Part shown: positions 18,800-28,702 of the stretch, piece after piece | Layout of the letters: each line of letters begins with the position of its first letter | Numbering within the stretch: the stretch's first letter is position 1 | NCBI GenBank assembly: GCA_016715885.1 | Contig: JADJXL010000001.1 | Coordinates: 758,823-822,822 of the forward strand | Source: Polyangiaceae bacterium | Lineage (GTDB): Bacteria > Myxococcota_A > Polyangia > Polyangiales > Polyangiaceae | Length of the DNA: 64,000 nt | Reading direction: 5' to 3' | Program-made: the position numbers and the translations under genes | Notes under the pieces: model-generated | Told to the model about the DNA's origin: nothing | Databases searched by the model: none | The model's input: the letters and a program-made list of their open reading frames with translations, nothing else

Positions 18800-19732
18800 T
18801 CAAAACCTCCCATGCAGCGCGACAAATCCCCCGCCCAGGCCAACTGCGGGAATAACCCCTACGTCGACGAACGACGACGTGCGGTCCGACGACGAGCTTC
18901 GGGACATCACGTACAGAACGACCCCCGTGGCCGCCGCTGCGCCTGCGACGCCGGCAAATACGTTGACGGTCGCGGAGAACGTTTTGCCGTCGCGAACGAC
19001 CGGCTCGAGACTGCGGCTGCATCCCGTAAACGACGGACATGCAGCTTCGAGCGTCGCAAGCCGTTCGGCACGCAAAAACGTGAAAACCGAAGCTCCAATG
19101 ACACCAGCACCCGCAACGCTGAACGCCACGATGCTTGCCGTGCGCCAACCGTTTGGCTGCACGGGTAACTGCGAAAACTCAACACGTACGCTTTCTCCGA
19201 CCTGCAGCGTCACAAGCCGCTTGTCGACAGCTTGTCCATCATGGCGAAGCACGACCTCGTAACGTCCCGGATTCGCATCGACGGTAACGTTGGCAGCGAT
19301 GGGACGTTCATCGAGCGTGATCGTGAAGGACGAATCGTTTGCCGGCATGACCACAGTCAACCTGGCAACTTGCTTCTCCAGCGTTGCGATGTGTGCCTTG
19401 GATTCGGCGACGACGTTGGGTGCCGATGTGCCGGCTTCTTGCTTGGCGACGCGAAAGTTCGCGAGAGCTTCGGCATGCTTGCCCGTGTGCATCAAGCAGA
19501 GCGCGATGTGAAAGCGCACTTGCGGCGTCATCTTCACGCGCGCGACGTCTTGGAAGAGCACCAGCGCGTCGCCAAATCGACCAGCTTCTTCGAGCTTCCG
19601 CCCTTCGGCAAATTGGTCACGCGCTGCGTTGATTTCAGCGGTCGAAGGAGCGTCGCTCGACCGTGCCGTCGTGGGTGCCGCGACGATGATTGCGATAGCT
19701 GCGAGCGCGGCCTGCCAGCGAAACCAGTGCAA
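18800..19732 (-). CDS. Periplasmic TPR/PEGA-like protein with two membrane spans
   Basis: A 310-residue protein with a signal peptide (ending near residue 24). TPR-like helices follow at ~35-120 (FAEGRKLEEAGRFGDAL, then HIALCLMHTGKHAEAL), a short beta domain of PEGA character at ~125-195 (DERPIAANVTVDANPGRYEVV), and two hydrophobic segments at ~205-222 and ~262-280. This architecture is a common, uncharacterised one in Polyangiales, often near kinase genes. A minus-strand Ser/Thr kinase gene lies directly upstream (93 bp away). It probably acts as a membrane-anchored periplasmic scaffold. Confidence 0.8.
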   Translation of the reverse strand: MHWFRWQAALAAIAIIVAAPTTARSSDAPSTAEINAARDQFAEGRKLEEAGRFGDALVLFQDVARVKMTPQVRFHIALCLMHTGKHAEALANFRVAKQEAGTSAPNVVAESKAHIATLEKQVARLTVVMPANDSSFTITLDERPIAANVTVDANPGRYEVVLRHDGQAVDKRLVTLQVGESVRVEFSQLPVQPNGWRTASIVAFSVAGAGVIGASVFTFLRAERLATLEAACPSFTGCSRSLEPVVRDGKTFSATVNVFAGVAGAAAATGVVLYVMSRSSSSDRTSSFVDVGVIPAVGLGGGFVALHGRF

Positions 19733-19825
19733 CGAAAACTCCTCGCGGCAAATCTATCACACTCGCACATCGCGCTCGTCGCGGGGAGTGCGTAATGCGC
19801 GCGTACGCGACATCAGGAGGGGCTC

Positions 19826-21010
19826 TCAGAAACCCGGCGTCGTCACGGACGTCGATGGACGCTTTACCGGTGCACGTGGCGCCTTTTGCGGCGTCGTCGA
19901 CGGTGCTGGAGCCATCGATGACGGCGACGCCTGCGTCATGCTCGATGCTGGGACGACATCTGCGACGGGATGCGTCGACGATGATGCTGGAACGTGGACA
20001 GCGCTTTCTGCAGCCGCGCTCGCAGACGAGGGCGGACGCGTCCCAGATGGCACGTCACTGGCCCTTCTGATCCACATCGCGACGACGACGACGATGAACG
20101 ACGCGAGCACCGAGCCGGCGATGAGCCAACGTGCGTTCCGGCGCGATGAACCACGATCGCCAGGAGAGTGCTTTGCACCGGCGTTGCCAACGGACACGAG
20201 CGCATCGAGGAGCGCGTCGCTGCTCGAATATCTGTCGCTGGGCCGTTTTGCGAGACATGTGTCGACGATGCGGCGAATGGCATCGGGCACTGCCCGTTCG
20301 AGCGGCTCGTGCGGGCGTTCGGCGATGGCCACCATGAGCGAAGGATAGTTCTGTTCGACAAACGGGTGTTTACCCGTGAGCATCTCGTAGAGCACGACGC
20401 CTAGCGACCAGATGTCCGTGCGTGGATCGAGGTTCGTATCTCCGTTCGCTTGCTCGGGGCTCATGTACGCAGGCGTTCCCGTCAGGGCGCCCTGATGCGT
20501 CGCCAACGAGTCGTGCTGTTCTTTGCTGATGCCGAAATCGAGCAGCTTGGGGATGGTGCTGCCCGTTGGGCTGCGAGCGAGAAAGATGTTCTCGGGTTTG
20601 ACGTCGCGATGCACGATGCCCACGGCGTGCACCGCGGAGAGGCCTCGGGCGACATCGGCGGCAATTGCTACGGCTTCGTACGATTCGATGGGGCCACGAT
20701 GTTCGATGCGCTCGGCAAGCGTTTCGCCTTCGAGCAGCTCCATGGCGAGGAAGAAGTCTCCGTCGGGTGAGACTTCGCCGAAGTCGGTGACATCGACGAT
20801 GTTGGGATGGCGTAGTTTGCCGACGAGTTGTGCTTCACGCTGAAAACGCGCGCGTGCGGGTGGGTCGGTCTTTACGGGAGCGCGGGCAAACTTCAGTGCG
20901 AAGTAACGGCCGAGCAGCTCGTGGCGTGCTGCCCATACGGCGCCCATCGCGCCGCCGCCGATGGGGCGGAGGAGCTTGTAGCGTCCTGCGACGAGGTCTC
21001 CTTCTTTCAC
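19826..21010 (-). CDS. Membrane-anchored Ser/Thr protein kinase (PknB/Hanks type)
   Basis: A 394-residue kinase. The kinase domain spans about residues 8-275: glycine loop IGGGAMGAVW, ATP-binding K40, catalytic loop HRDVKPEN (D136), DFG (D158), activation segment to the SPE motif, and DIWSLGVVLYEM. One membrane span follows (~294-314), then a short extracytoplasmic tail rich in Ser, Thr, Pro and Ala. All catalytic residues are present, so it should be active. It is the last gene of a minus-strand run (lipoprotein, Pro-rich envelope protein, kinase) with small gaps, suggesting that it senses or regulates that envelope module. Confidence 0.95.
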   Translation of the reverse strand: MKEGDLVAGRYKLLRPIGGGAMGAVWAARHELLGRYFALKFARAPVKTDPPARARFQREAQLVGKLRHPNIVDVTDFGEVSPDGDFFLAMELLEGETLAERIEHRGPIESYEAVAIAADVARGLSAVHAVGIVHRDVKPENIFLARSPTGSTIPKLLDFGISKEQHDSLATHQGALTGTPAYMSPEQANGDTNLDPRTDIWSLGVVLYEMLTGKHPFVEQNYPSLMVAIAERPHEPLERAVPDAIRRIVDTCLAKRPSDRYSSSDALLDALVSVGNAGAKHSPGDRGSSRRNARWLIAGSVLASFIVVVVAMWIRRASDVPSGTRPPSSASAAAESAVHVPASSSTHPVADVVPASSMTQASPSSMAPAPSTTPQKAPRAPVKRPSTSVTTPGF

Positions 21011-21046
21011 GTGCAGGTGCGATGACTGGCGTTGCCTCGCATCGCG

Positions 21047-23437
21047 TCACTGACCCCCGAAGCCAAACGAACCGCTCGCGGAACCCGAGCCGGAGATGCC
21101 GGGAGTTGCTTGTCCGACCTGGACGACGATCGAGAGGAACGCGGCAGGTTTGAAGCCTTCATCGGCGCCGGTTTCGTTCGAGATGTACGACAAACCGGCG
21201 CCGGCGAGGAAGCCGAACGACGTCGTGTTGCCACCTTCGCCAAGCACGGGAATCGTCGGAGCGACGCCCAAGTACCCGAGCATTCCGACGCGCCCATCGC
21301 CGAGCTGCTGGATGGATCCACCAAGCTGACCTGCAATGGGAAATGCTCGGCGACGAACGGGGTTGTACGCATCGAACGCGATCGCAACGCCGACGGCGCT
21401 GAGGACCGTGCGTGTGACGAGTGGCCGTTCGAGCCACGGGGCGCGCGTGATCTGCAGCGTTGCGAGCATCGCTGGGATCGTGAGGTACGCCCGGAGGCAG
21501 CTCCCGGCGGTTTCCAGCGTCTCGAAATTCGTTTCACCACAAAGGGGTACCGAATGAATCGTTGCAGAGCCAATGAGTCGTCGAGCCGATTCGGGTGCGC
21601 TCGCGTCGCCTGCACGGAGCGACGCAGCAACGCGCGGAGCATCGGAGAACAGCACGACCTTGCCGTCTTCGCTGCGTGGGTCGCTGTAGACCGCGAGGCG
21701 AAGGCGCGAGTCACCATCGAAATTTTCGGACAGTGGGGGAAGTTGGAATTCTGCGGAGCGGGGCGTGACGATCCACGTGTGCTCGTGAAGCAGCTCGATG
21801 GGAGCGCCGTTCGACGTGCGATCGGTGCGCGTGAGCGACACGTAGAGTGCAAGCGGTGCGACGAGGCGGTTTTTGGCTTGGCCTTTCAGCCGGATGCGAC
21901 AAACGCCTTGCCTGAGCGGTTCTGGAGCGATGACGAGCGAACCGTGTGCGAGCGGCTGAGGCCCGGGGCCAGACGGTGCTGCCTTGCCCATGGGCGGGCG
22001 TCCTTTCGGGGGTGCCATGGGTGAAGGCTTTGGCGCGATCGGCGAAGGAGCGGGTTTGTCCCCGGTTCCAACCTTGACGCCCACTGCCCCCGACAAACTC
22101 CTCTTGTCCGTTGCAGCCGGCGGCTTTGCCGGCGTGGGCAGGCCAGGTTGTGGTGGCGTGCGTCCTTGCGCGCCAGCCGGCGGTTTTGCATCGGGCGCAG
22201 CGGCAGGCGGTGGCTTGGCCCCAGGAGGAGCAGCTCCAGGCGGCGCAGCGCCTGGTGGACGCGCTCCCGGTGGGGCCATCATCGGCGAGGGCAAACCTGC
22301 TGGGCCCGACGGTCCTTTGGGCGATGACGGACCGCAATCCACTTGCAAGTCTTCATATTGCGGATCGGGGAACAGCAGACGCGCAGGGTTTGATTCGACG
22401 AGGTTTTCGAGCGCTGGAATCGACACGCGGTACGTCGCGCTCACGACCGTTCCAGCGGCGGGGGCGTCGAGGTTGAACGCGGTTACGCGAAGCCAGCCGC
22501 CGCTCGGAAAAACCCGGAGCACCTTGCCGTCGGCGTTGCCGCAGCCGCCCGAGGCAACTTCGACGACGGGTACGGTGAACGTGCGTTGAAACGGCTGAAC
22601 GCGCGCGTTTCCGCAACTATCGACGATGGCGAGATACCGGAAATCGGCCATGTCGGATTGCTTGGGCCACTGCATGCCGAGGATGATTTCGGCCGAATCC
22701 GGTTGAGGTGGTCTGGGGGGCGTGTCGCGACAAACCGGAGCTTTTTCGACGGGGCGATTGCCTTTCAAGTCGTCGGGGTCGATGGGTTTGTAAGCACAAA
22801 CGTGCCCGTAATCGCGGCGGCTGAGCAGCACGGGGTCGAAGTCGAGGACGCGCTGTCCTTGGTCGTTGAGACGACCCCAGATGGTCAGGGGCAAAGGCAA
22901 CGTAGGCGTTTGCAGCTTGATCGAGCGCAGCATCATGTTGCCGATGCGGCTTTCGCCGGGATCGCCCGATGACGTCATGCATTGCCCCGACGAACACATC
23001 CAGTGGCCGCCGCGTCGTGCCGTTTCGATGGGAACCGGATCGGTGTCGCGAACGGACATGAACACGCGGCTCGCTTCGGGGAAAATTTCGGGGCCGCCGC
23101 CAGGTTTTCCACTGCCAGCGGCGGGTGGACCGCGCACGATTTGCAGCGTTCCGCTGAAGTCGGCCGGCGTGGGCGTGCCGCTGGCCGATGGGTTTGTCAT
23201 GGTCACGGTGGGCGGTGGCTCATCGAAGCCGTCGCTGCCGTCGACCCCCGAGCCACCGAAGTCGTCCTCGTCCTGTGCAGAGGCAGGAGGCGTTGCGGTG
23301 AGCAGTGTCGCGACGCCAAGAAGCGCTGCGAATCGCGCGATGAACGTGCGTCCCGCATGTGGCGCGCGCGGGCGCGCATGCTGAGTGCTGGTCACGGAGA
23401 GCGTTGTTTCGTGCAGGTTTGGCGGCATCGGCGTCAT
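21047..23437 (-). CDS. Large Pro-rich exported protein, possibly outer-membrane anchored
   Basis: A 796-residue protein of unrecognised family. A signal peptide ending ASAQ lies after an unusually long N-terminal extension, so the true start may be a GTG about 13 codons in. The first part (~60-380) is beta-rich with a few Cys pairs. A Pro/Ala/Gly-rich linker (~385-510, with PPGAAPPGA repeats) separates it from a C-terminal region that ends in a Gly/Ser-rich, alternating hydrophobic pattern suggestive of beta-strands in an outer-membrane barrel. It starts 45 bp after the upstream lipoprotein gene and stops 36 bp before the kinase gene, so all three are probably co-transcribed. Confidence 0.75.
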   Translation of the reverse strand: MTPMPPNLHETTLSVTSTQHARPRAPHAGRTFIARFAALLGVATLLTATPPASAQDEDDFGGSGVDGSDGFDEPPPTVTMTNPSASGTPTPADFSGTLQIVRGPPAAGSGKPGGGPEIFPEASRVFMSVRDTDPVPIETARRGGHWMCSSGQCMTSSGDPGESRIGNMMLRSIKLQTPTLPLPLTIWGRLNDQGQRVLDFDPVLLSRRDYGHVCAYKPIDPDDLKGNRPVEKAPVCRDTPPRPPQPDSAEIILGMQWPKQSDMADFRYLAIVDSCGNARVQPFQRTFTVPVVEVASGGCGNADGKVLRVFPSGGWLRVTAFNLDAPAAGTVVSATYRVSIPALENLVESNPARLLFPDPQYEDLQVDCGPSSPKGPSGPAGLPSPMMAPPGARPPGAAPPGAAPPGAKPPPAAAPDAKPPAGAQGRTPPQPGLPTPAKPPAATDKRSLSGAVGVKVGTGDKPAPSPIAPKPSPMAPPKGRPPMGKAAPSGPGPQPLAHGSLVIAPEPLRQGVCRIRLKGQAKNRLVAPLALYVSLTRTDRTSNGAPIELLHEHTWIVTPRSAEFQLPPLSENFDGDSRLRLAVYSDPRSEDGKVVLFSDAPRVAASLRAGDASAPESARRLIGSATIHSVPLCGETNFETLETAGSCLRAYLTIPAMLATLQITRAPWLERPLVTRTVLSAVGVAIAFDAYNPVRRRAFPIAGQLGGSIQQLGDGRVGMLGYLGVAPTIPVLGEGGNTTSFGFLAGAGLSYISNETGADEGFKPAAFLSIVVQVGQATPGISGSGSASGSFGFGGQ

Positions 23438-23482
23438 AGCTCTGTGAGAAAGTCGTGGACCCGAAGAGGGCAGCGATTGCGG

Positions 23483-24718
23483 TCAGGGAAATTCGACGAC
23501 GGTGACAGGATCTGATGTGCATTCGGGCGTCGTGAGAAGCCGCGGCGCCACGCTGAGCGTCACGGTTCCCGCAGACTTGGGCGTTGCAGTGATTGCAGTG
23601 ACGGGATTGGGTTCGCCGGTAAGCGTTATCGTCGTGTTGTGCAGCGCCACGATCTGGTCGCACTCGCTCGCGTCGCACTCGACCTTCAGATCGACAGGCA
23701 TCTCGAGCCCCACGAGATTGACGTCGAATGCACTGATTTCGAACAAATCCACGGGGATGCCCAATTCGACGACGCTCTGCAGGGGTCGCACACGCAAAAG
23801 ACGTGGCTCGGCGTCGACCTGAATCGTCGTGAATTCGGGCTCGATGAGCTTCTCACCCGACGTCACGGCGAAACTCGCAGGTCCTCCGATATCGCTGAAG
23901 CACAGGAAAAACTTCTCGCTTTCGCCCGTTTGTCCCAAAAGAACTCGGAGCCGTGTGTTGCGGTCGGCGCAATCGCTCGTCGTAGAAAGCAGCGCCTCGC
24001 TGCTGAGCGCTTCGATGATGACGGGGGCGTTTTCCACGACGCCTGGTGCGTTGAGCGGAGCGGTTGCACGGATGTGGGCTTCGCGCGTTCGAATGCCTCC
24101 AGGGCGCCACTTTGACCCCAAATCTTCCGAAACCGGACCTTTCGTGCATCCCAATGCGAGGTATGTCGGCAAGAGACGCTTGCCGTTGAAGCTTTCGTTC
24201 AGCCCCGTAACGATCATCGTGAAGTTCGTCGCGCTGCTCGGCAGCCCGGCGGGAAGCACCTCGATGGGCGTTTCTTCGGTGCGGTCGGCCCACGTGATGA
24301 CGAGCGACGCCGTGCCCGACCAATCGCTTTGCGACGACAAAATGAATCGAGCGAGACCGTCGCGTGACGCCGTGCAGCGAAAGCTCCCATCTCTCTCGAC
24401 ACACGTCGGAGAATCACCTTCTTGCTCGTCGCTGCGCAGTGTGAGGGCTTGTCGCGGTTCGATTCGCACGGTGACGTACCCACCGAACGCTGGTGCATTG
24501 GCTTCGGTGAGGGAAAGCGTCACGCCCGACTCGAACGGTACCTGGCGTGGAAGGATCGGCTGACCCTTGTCATCGAGCGAATCGGCTGCGAAGAGCGCGT
24601 GATTCACGTCGAGTCGAACATCGACGGTGCCGCTTGGAGCGAGCGGGTAACCGGCTTCGAGACAGCTCGATGCCGAAAGCGGTGGAAGCACGGCGAGCGC
24701 CGCGACCACGGCTTTCAT
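23483..24718 (-). CDS. Lipoprotein with Ig-like domains
   Basis: A 411-residue lipoprotein. The ATG at 24718 gives a short signal peptide ending in lipobox SASSC (Cys 19); the longer frame upstream has no signal. The mature protein is beta-rich, with repeated strand patterns (for example SGVTLSLTEANAPAFGGYVTVRIEP and, near the end, AGTVTLSVAPRLL) that resemble bacterial Ig-like folds, and a few conserved-looking Cys. It is the first gene of the proposed lipoprotein, Pro-rich protein and kinase operon. The function is likely surface or periplasmic binding. Confidence 0.75.
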   Translation of the reverse strand: MKAVVAALAVLPPLSASSCLEAGYPLAPSGTVDVRLDVNHALFAADSLDDKGQPILPRQVPFESGVTLSLTEANAPAFGGYVTVRIEPRQALTLRSDEQEGDSPTCVERDGSFRCTASRDGLARFILSSQSDWSGTASLVITWADRTEETPIEVLPAGLPSSATNFTMIVTGLNESFNGKRLLPTYLALGCTKGPVSEDLGSKWRPGGIRTREAHIRATAPLNAPGVVENAPVIIEALSSEALLSTTSDCADRNTRLRVLLGQTGESEKFFLCFSDIGGPASFAVTSGEKLIEPEFTTIQVDAEPRLLRVRPLQSVVELGIPVDLFEISAFDVNLVGLEMPVDLKVECDASECDQIVALHNTTITLTGEPNPVTAITATPKSAGTVTLSVAPRLLTTPECTSDPVTVVEFP

Positions 24719-24771
24719 GGCGTACGAATGCGCCGTTTGTCTCGTACGGCTCCGAGGTCGCGACGCAGTGC

Positions 24772-25080
24772 TCACTGCTGAAAAATCTCGGTGTATTCGG
24801 TTGCGAGCGGATGGCGGTGCCAGGCGTACGCTGACTGAGGGAAACCGTTTTCGTCCGTATAATCGCATTGGCCAAGCTCCCACTCCGTGTGCCACACGCT
24901 TGCACCCGTCGTTGGATCGACCGACATCGAGTGCGCGGTAACGTCGTCATCTGCGTCGCCGCCGTGTGCGACGCGGGCCTCGGGATCGACGTGTTGCTCG
25001 AGAACTTTGATGGGGACACGAGCAACGCGGCCTCCTGGCAAGGGGATCGAGAAGACGGCTTCCTTGTTCGGCTCTCCCAT
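24772..25080 (-). CDS. Small conserved-looking hypothetical protein
   Basis: A 102-residue soluble protein without a signal peptide. The sequence is well balanced, acidic and rich in His and Trp towards the C-terminus (WHTEWELGQCDYTDENG, then YAWHRHPL). It has no repeats and no motif that I can assign to a family. Its amino-acid usage is typical of a real protein and it lies 53 bp upstream of the lipoprotein gene on the same strand. It might be the first gene of that operon or stand alone. Confidence 0.6.
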   Translation of the reverse strand: MGEPNKEAVFSIPLPGGRVARVPIKVLEQHVDPEARVAHGGDADDDVTAHSMSVDPTTGASVWHTEWELGQCDYTDENGFPQSAYAWHRHPLATEYTEIFQQ

Positions 25081-25432
25081 AAAACTCCTGAACGCGTTTG
25101 CGACGCGCTTCGTGGTCGCGACGCTCCTGTCGAATGAGAATAGCGGACCCGTACCCCATCACGGCAAGACCGCGTGGCTGTTGGGTTCGACATTGCAGCC
25201 AACGCTGAACGGCTCGTCTCGCTTCCGTGTTCGCCGAGGATCAAGCCGCTGAATCGATGGAAATCGACCCTCAGGGCGAAAGGCAGCGGTTCGACGGAGC
25301 GGGTCAGGAAAGCTTCATGGTTCTTTACACGACCCGCGAATTCGTGACGAGCCATGCAGCCCACCGTTTGATCGTTGACCTCGCATGGCGATGGTGGCCC
25401 TATGCAGGACGGCGGCATGACGCTGCCCAGGA
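25081..25432. other. 352-bp gap without a convincing gene
   Basis: It lies between a minus-strand small gene and a plus-strand kinase gene, so it must carry divergent promoters. One 73-codon frame (25227-25448, plus) is open, but it overlaps the kinase start and has no ribosome site. No palindromic operator was noticed. Confidence 0.4.
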
Positions 25433-28400
25433 ATGGTTCCACTTGTGACGGGCGCGGAAAGTTTCGGGTCGGATCCTCGGATTGGCGCGCTTGCTGCCGG
25501 AAAGTATCGCGTCGTGCGCCTCATCGGGCGCGGCGGAATGGGCAGCGTGTACGAGGCGCAAAACGTTGCCATCGGCAAACGGGTCGCTCTCAAGTTCTTG
25601 CGTGCACCAGCCGGTGCCGATCCGTCGGTACGAGCTCGGTTTCACCGTGAGGCGCGTTTGGTGTCGGCGATTGAAAGCGCCCACATCGTTCAGATCTTCG
25701 ACACCGGAGAAACCGAAACAGGCGAGCCCTTTCTCGTCATGGAGTTCCTGCAAGGCGAGGACCTCGCATCACGCATAAGGCGCCTCGGCAGAATGAGCGT
25801 GCAGGCCGCGTCATCCATCGCCGCTCAAGCGCTGCGAGGTCTGAAGCGAGCGCATGCAGCAGGCGTCGTCCACCGCGATCTCAAGCCGCACAACATTTTT
25901 CTCATCGATGGTGAAGACGGTAAAATCCACGCAAAAATCGTTGATTTTGGTCTGTCCAAACTCCTGAATGCGGATGCAGACAAGTCATCGATTTTAAGCT
26001 CGTCGCCTCAAGACTCTCTGACGCGTGCCGGTACGCCCGTGGGGACGCCGTTTTACATGTCGCCCGAGCAGATCGAGGCGCTCGACGACATCGATCACCG
26101 CACTGATCTCTGGTCGCTCGGAACGATCTTGTACGAATCACTCGCTGGAGCTCCTCCGTTTTCGGAGACGAGCTTTGCGCGACTCGTGATTGCGATATGT
26201 CATCGAGATCCGCCGCCCATCACGAGCCTCGTGCCTGATCTGCCACCGGCGCTGGCGCGTGTGGTCGCACGCGCAATGACGCGTGATCGCGCGCAACGTT
26301 ATCAGTCGGCAGACGCATTTCTCACCGAGCTACTCGAAGCAACACCCGACCTCGAAAGATCCCAAATTGCACCTATCCTGCGTCCGGACATTACGCCCGT
26401 GAACGTTCCCCCGGTAAGGCCATCGCCAGCTCAGAATACGCCTGCTGATCTTGGCAATTCTGAAAACCTTCCTACGGCTCGCGATCTCGGCGATGCGAGC
26501 CCTCAGCCTCAACCGCCTGCCGCAGAGCTCCGCACGCACACGATGGGTGGAGCAACGATGTGGCTCAGCGCTTCGCCTGCGTTTTCGCTTTGGCGTGGCG
26601 AGGTGAACGCGCCCGATCGACTTCGCGTCGAAACGCGCGACGGAAACTTGTTCGAGCTTCGTCTCGAGCCCGTAGGTGTTCTTCGATTGGGACGCGTCGA
26701 TCGCGTGGGTGACGAGCGCAACGAGCTCGTTTATCCCGACGTTGCTTCGAGGCTTGCCGCGACCTTGCGTCACGATGGCATTCGCTGGTGGCTCTTGCGG
26801 CGCACCGAATGCAGCGTGCCCGTGCAAGTTGGAGCGCGAGCACTCAACCGCGCGGAAGAAGCTCCGCTCGTGCATGGCGCGTTCGTCCAAGTGGGCGGCA
26901 TGCGTGCCACGATGGTCGACAGGCGTTACGTGACGCCCACCGTGCCCGCAGGAACCGTCGATTCATCGACGGGCCTGCTTGCACGCGCTGGTCTCGAACA
27001 GGAAGTTGCTTCGTTTCTTCAACGCAAGCGCAGCGGTGCGCTCGTTCTCGTGCGTGCAGAGCATTCTGCTGCTCGTGCGTCCAGTACCGACTACGCGCCC
27101 GCCGCCCTTGCTGCCGTTGCTGCGCATCGTGCCTTTCCCAGCCTCGCTGCTGGACTCGTCGACGAAATTGCCGTGCTCCTCGTTCCGGGCGAACCATCTG
27201 AAGCTGCGGAGAAGGGGCGCGCGGCGATCAATGCCGCGAGGGCTGCCGCCACCGGGCGCAATTTCACGTGTGGCTACTGGACATTGTCTGGTGACACGAA
27301 CGATGCGGGACGCGAGATCGAGCTTTCGCTGAGTGCGATCAATGCGTTTACCGAAGTGTCGCCAGGACAAACCATCGCAGCATTGCGGTCCGCGGTGCAA
27401 GGTGCGCGACTCGCGAGCATTCCGGAAATGCTCGGAGCATCGACCGATGCGCGACGCGTGACGCTGCTCTTTGGCATCGAGGAACAGAATGCGCTGGCAA
27501 ACGTTGGTCCTCATATCGTCGGGGGCCTCGAAAAAGAGCTTTCAGCGGTCGTCGCGACGCACGCCGGGCAAGGTGCGCTGGTTGGTCCCGTTGCTCCGGG
27601 TGTCGTTGCGGCATGTGTTGCCAAAAAGCTCGATCCGGTGAGCTTGGGAAGCGCGGTGCAGTGCGATTGGCACGCGCGACCTCCTGTGCTCGACGGAAAG
27701 GTCGAGCTTCCTCGTACGCTTTCGTGGGAGATCCTGCACGGAACCGATCCGCAAACGCGAGGTCAGGAATTGGCGCGCGAGTGCGCCGATCCGCATGGCG
27801 TGCTCTCTGCGTTGAGCGGCGGGCTGCCTTATCCCATCGCTGGACGTGTGCATGCGGCGATTGCTGCATCGAGCGCCATCGAGCGCGTGAAGATGCTCTT
27901 CGACGTGCTCGAAGGCACCTGGCGTTTCATCGCGAGCGTTCTTCTTTCCGCATACTTCGCGCGCCGGCCCGCCGACGGCGCGGAATCAGCGCCCGCATTC
28001 GACTCGATGGTCGAGATTTATCGGCGCAACTTCACGCGTGATGGGTTTGCCCTCGGTACGTGGAGGGAAATCGCGCGCTGTGCAGCCAAGGGTTTCGACG
28101 GGCACAACGACCCGATTGGTGCGCTCGTCAAAGAAGTTTTGGGTGTGCGTCTTTCGCAAAACCAAACCTTCGACACGCTTTCCAACCTCATGCAGGTCGA
28201 GCGAAACGGCTTCGCCCACGGGCATTACAACGAAGCGCGAGCTGCAGCGGACTTGCCCGAATTCGAGCAGATGACGCGCACGCTCCTTCGAGCTTTGCGG
28301 CCGCTTTGTGCCTGGACGCTCGTGACCGTCGAACGGACCGAGCCCGACCTGTATGGCGAGCTGCAGACCGTCGAATTCATTGATCACACCGGTCCTTTCA

Positions 28401-28684
28401 ACACCGGCACGCGTCGCAAGCTCGGGCTCAACAGTCCCGTTCGTCTGGCCAACGTCGCGTATCTAGCCCGGTGGCGCGAAGGCTTGCTTTTGCCGCTCGA
28501 GCCGTTTGTGCGACGCGTCGCGCACGAGGACAAGTTCGATCTTTATTGGATGGATCATCTGCCGCGTCACGGAAACTGGGTGATGAGCTCCGTCGTCGGC
28601 GGTCCGGCAATCAAAGTGCCAAGTGATGTCCGGCGCTTGCCACCGCTCTTGCGCCTCGCCATGGAACGGGCGCAAACGCCCTGA
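25433..28684 (+). CDS. Multidomain Ser/Thr kinase with FHA-like, GGDEF-like and HEPN-like regions
   Basis: A 1083-residue cytoplasmic protein with no membrane span. The kinase domain (~24-290) has IGRGGMGSVY, K54, HRDLKPHN (D149), DFG (D171) and an SPE segment, so it should be active. Residues ~410-500 resemble an FHA phosphothreonine-binding domain (LRLGR then a beta-rich stretch). Residues ~508-640 recall a degenerate GGDEF domain (STGLLARAGLEQE, later VDEIAVLLVPG), without the catalytic GG(D/E)EF. The C-terminal ~240 residues contain RNGFAHGH (R924 to H929), a spacing seen in HEPN-type domains. The last three assignments are by eye. The start could also be the GTG at 25445. The next gene follows after 18 bp. 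Confidence 0.9.
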   Translation: MVPLVTGAESFGSDPRIGALAAGKYRVVRLIGRGGMGSVYEAQNVAIGKRVALKFLRAPAGADPSVRARFHREARLVSAIESAHIVQIFDTGETETGEPFLVMEFLQGEDLASRIRRLGRMSVQAASSIAAQALRGLKRAHAAGVVHRDLKPHNIFLIDGEDGKIHAKIVDFGLSKLLNADADKSSILSSSPQDSLTRAGTPVGTPFYMSPEQIEALDDIDHRTDLWSLGTILYESLAGAPPFSETSFARLVIAICHRDPPPITSLVPDLPPALARVVARAMTRDRAQRYQSADAFLTELLEATPDLERSQIAPILRPDITPVNVPPVRPSPAQNTPADLGNSENLPTARDLGDASPQPQPPAAELRTHTMGGATMWLSASPAFSLWRGEVNAPDRLRVETRDGNLFELRLEPVGVLRLGRVDRVGDERNELVYPDVASRLAATLRHDGIRWWLLRRTECSVPVQVGARALNRAEEAPLVHGAFVQVGGMRATMVDRRYVTPTVPAGTVDSSTGLLARAGLEQEVASFLQRKRSGALVLVRAEHSAARASSTDYAPAALAAVAAHRAFPSLAAGLVDEIAVLLVPGEPSEAAEKGRAAINAARAAATGRNFTCGYWTLSGDTNDAGREIELSLSAINAFTEVSPGQTIAALRSAVQGARLASIPEMLGASTDARRVTLLFGIEEQNALANVGPHIVGGLEKELSAVVATHAGQGALVGPVAPGVVAACVAKKLDPVSLGSAVQCDWHARPPVLDGKVELPRTLSWEILHGTDPQTRGQELARECADPHGVLSALSGGLPYPIAGRVHAAIAASSAIERVKMLFDVLEGTWRFIASVLLSAYFARRPADGAESAPAFDSMVEIYRRNFTRDGFALGTWREIARCAAKGFDGHNDPIGALVKEVLGVRLSQNQTFDTLSNLMQVERNGFAHGHYNEARAAADLPEFEQMTRTLLRALRPLCAWTLVTVERTEPDLYGELQTVEFIDHTGPFNTGTRRKLGLNSPVRLANVAYLARWREGLLLPLEPFVRRVAHEDKFDLYWMDHLPRHGNWVMSSVVGGPAIKVPSDVRRLPPLLRLAMERAQTP

Positions 28685-28702
28685 GCAAGCTGGAGGCTAC
28701 GC

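Noticed and set aside
25227..25448. 73-codon plus-strand frame before the kinase gene
   Set aside because: No ribosome site, overlaps the kinase start, and no recognisable motif.
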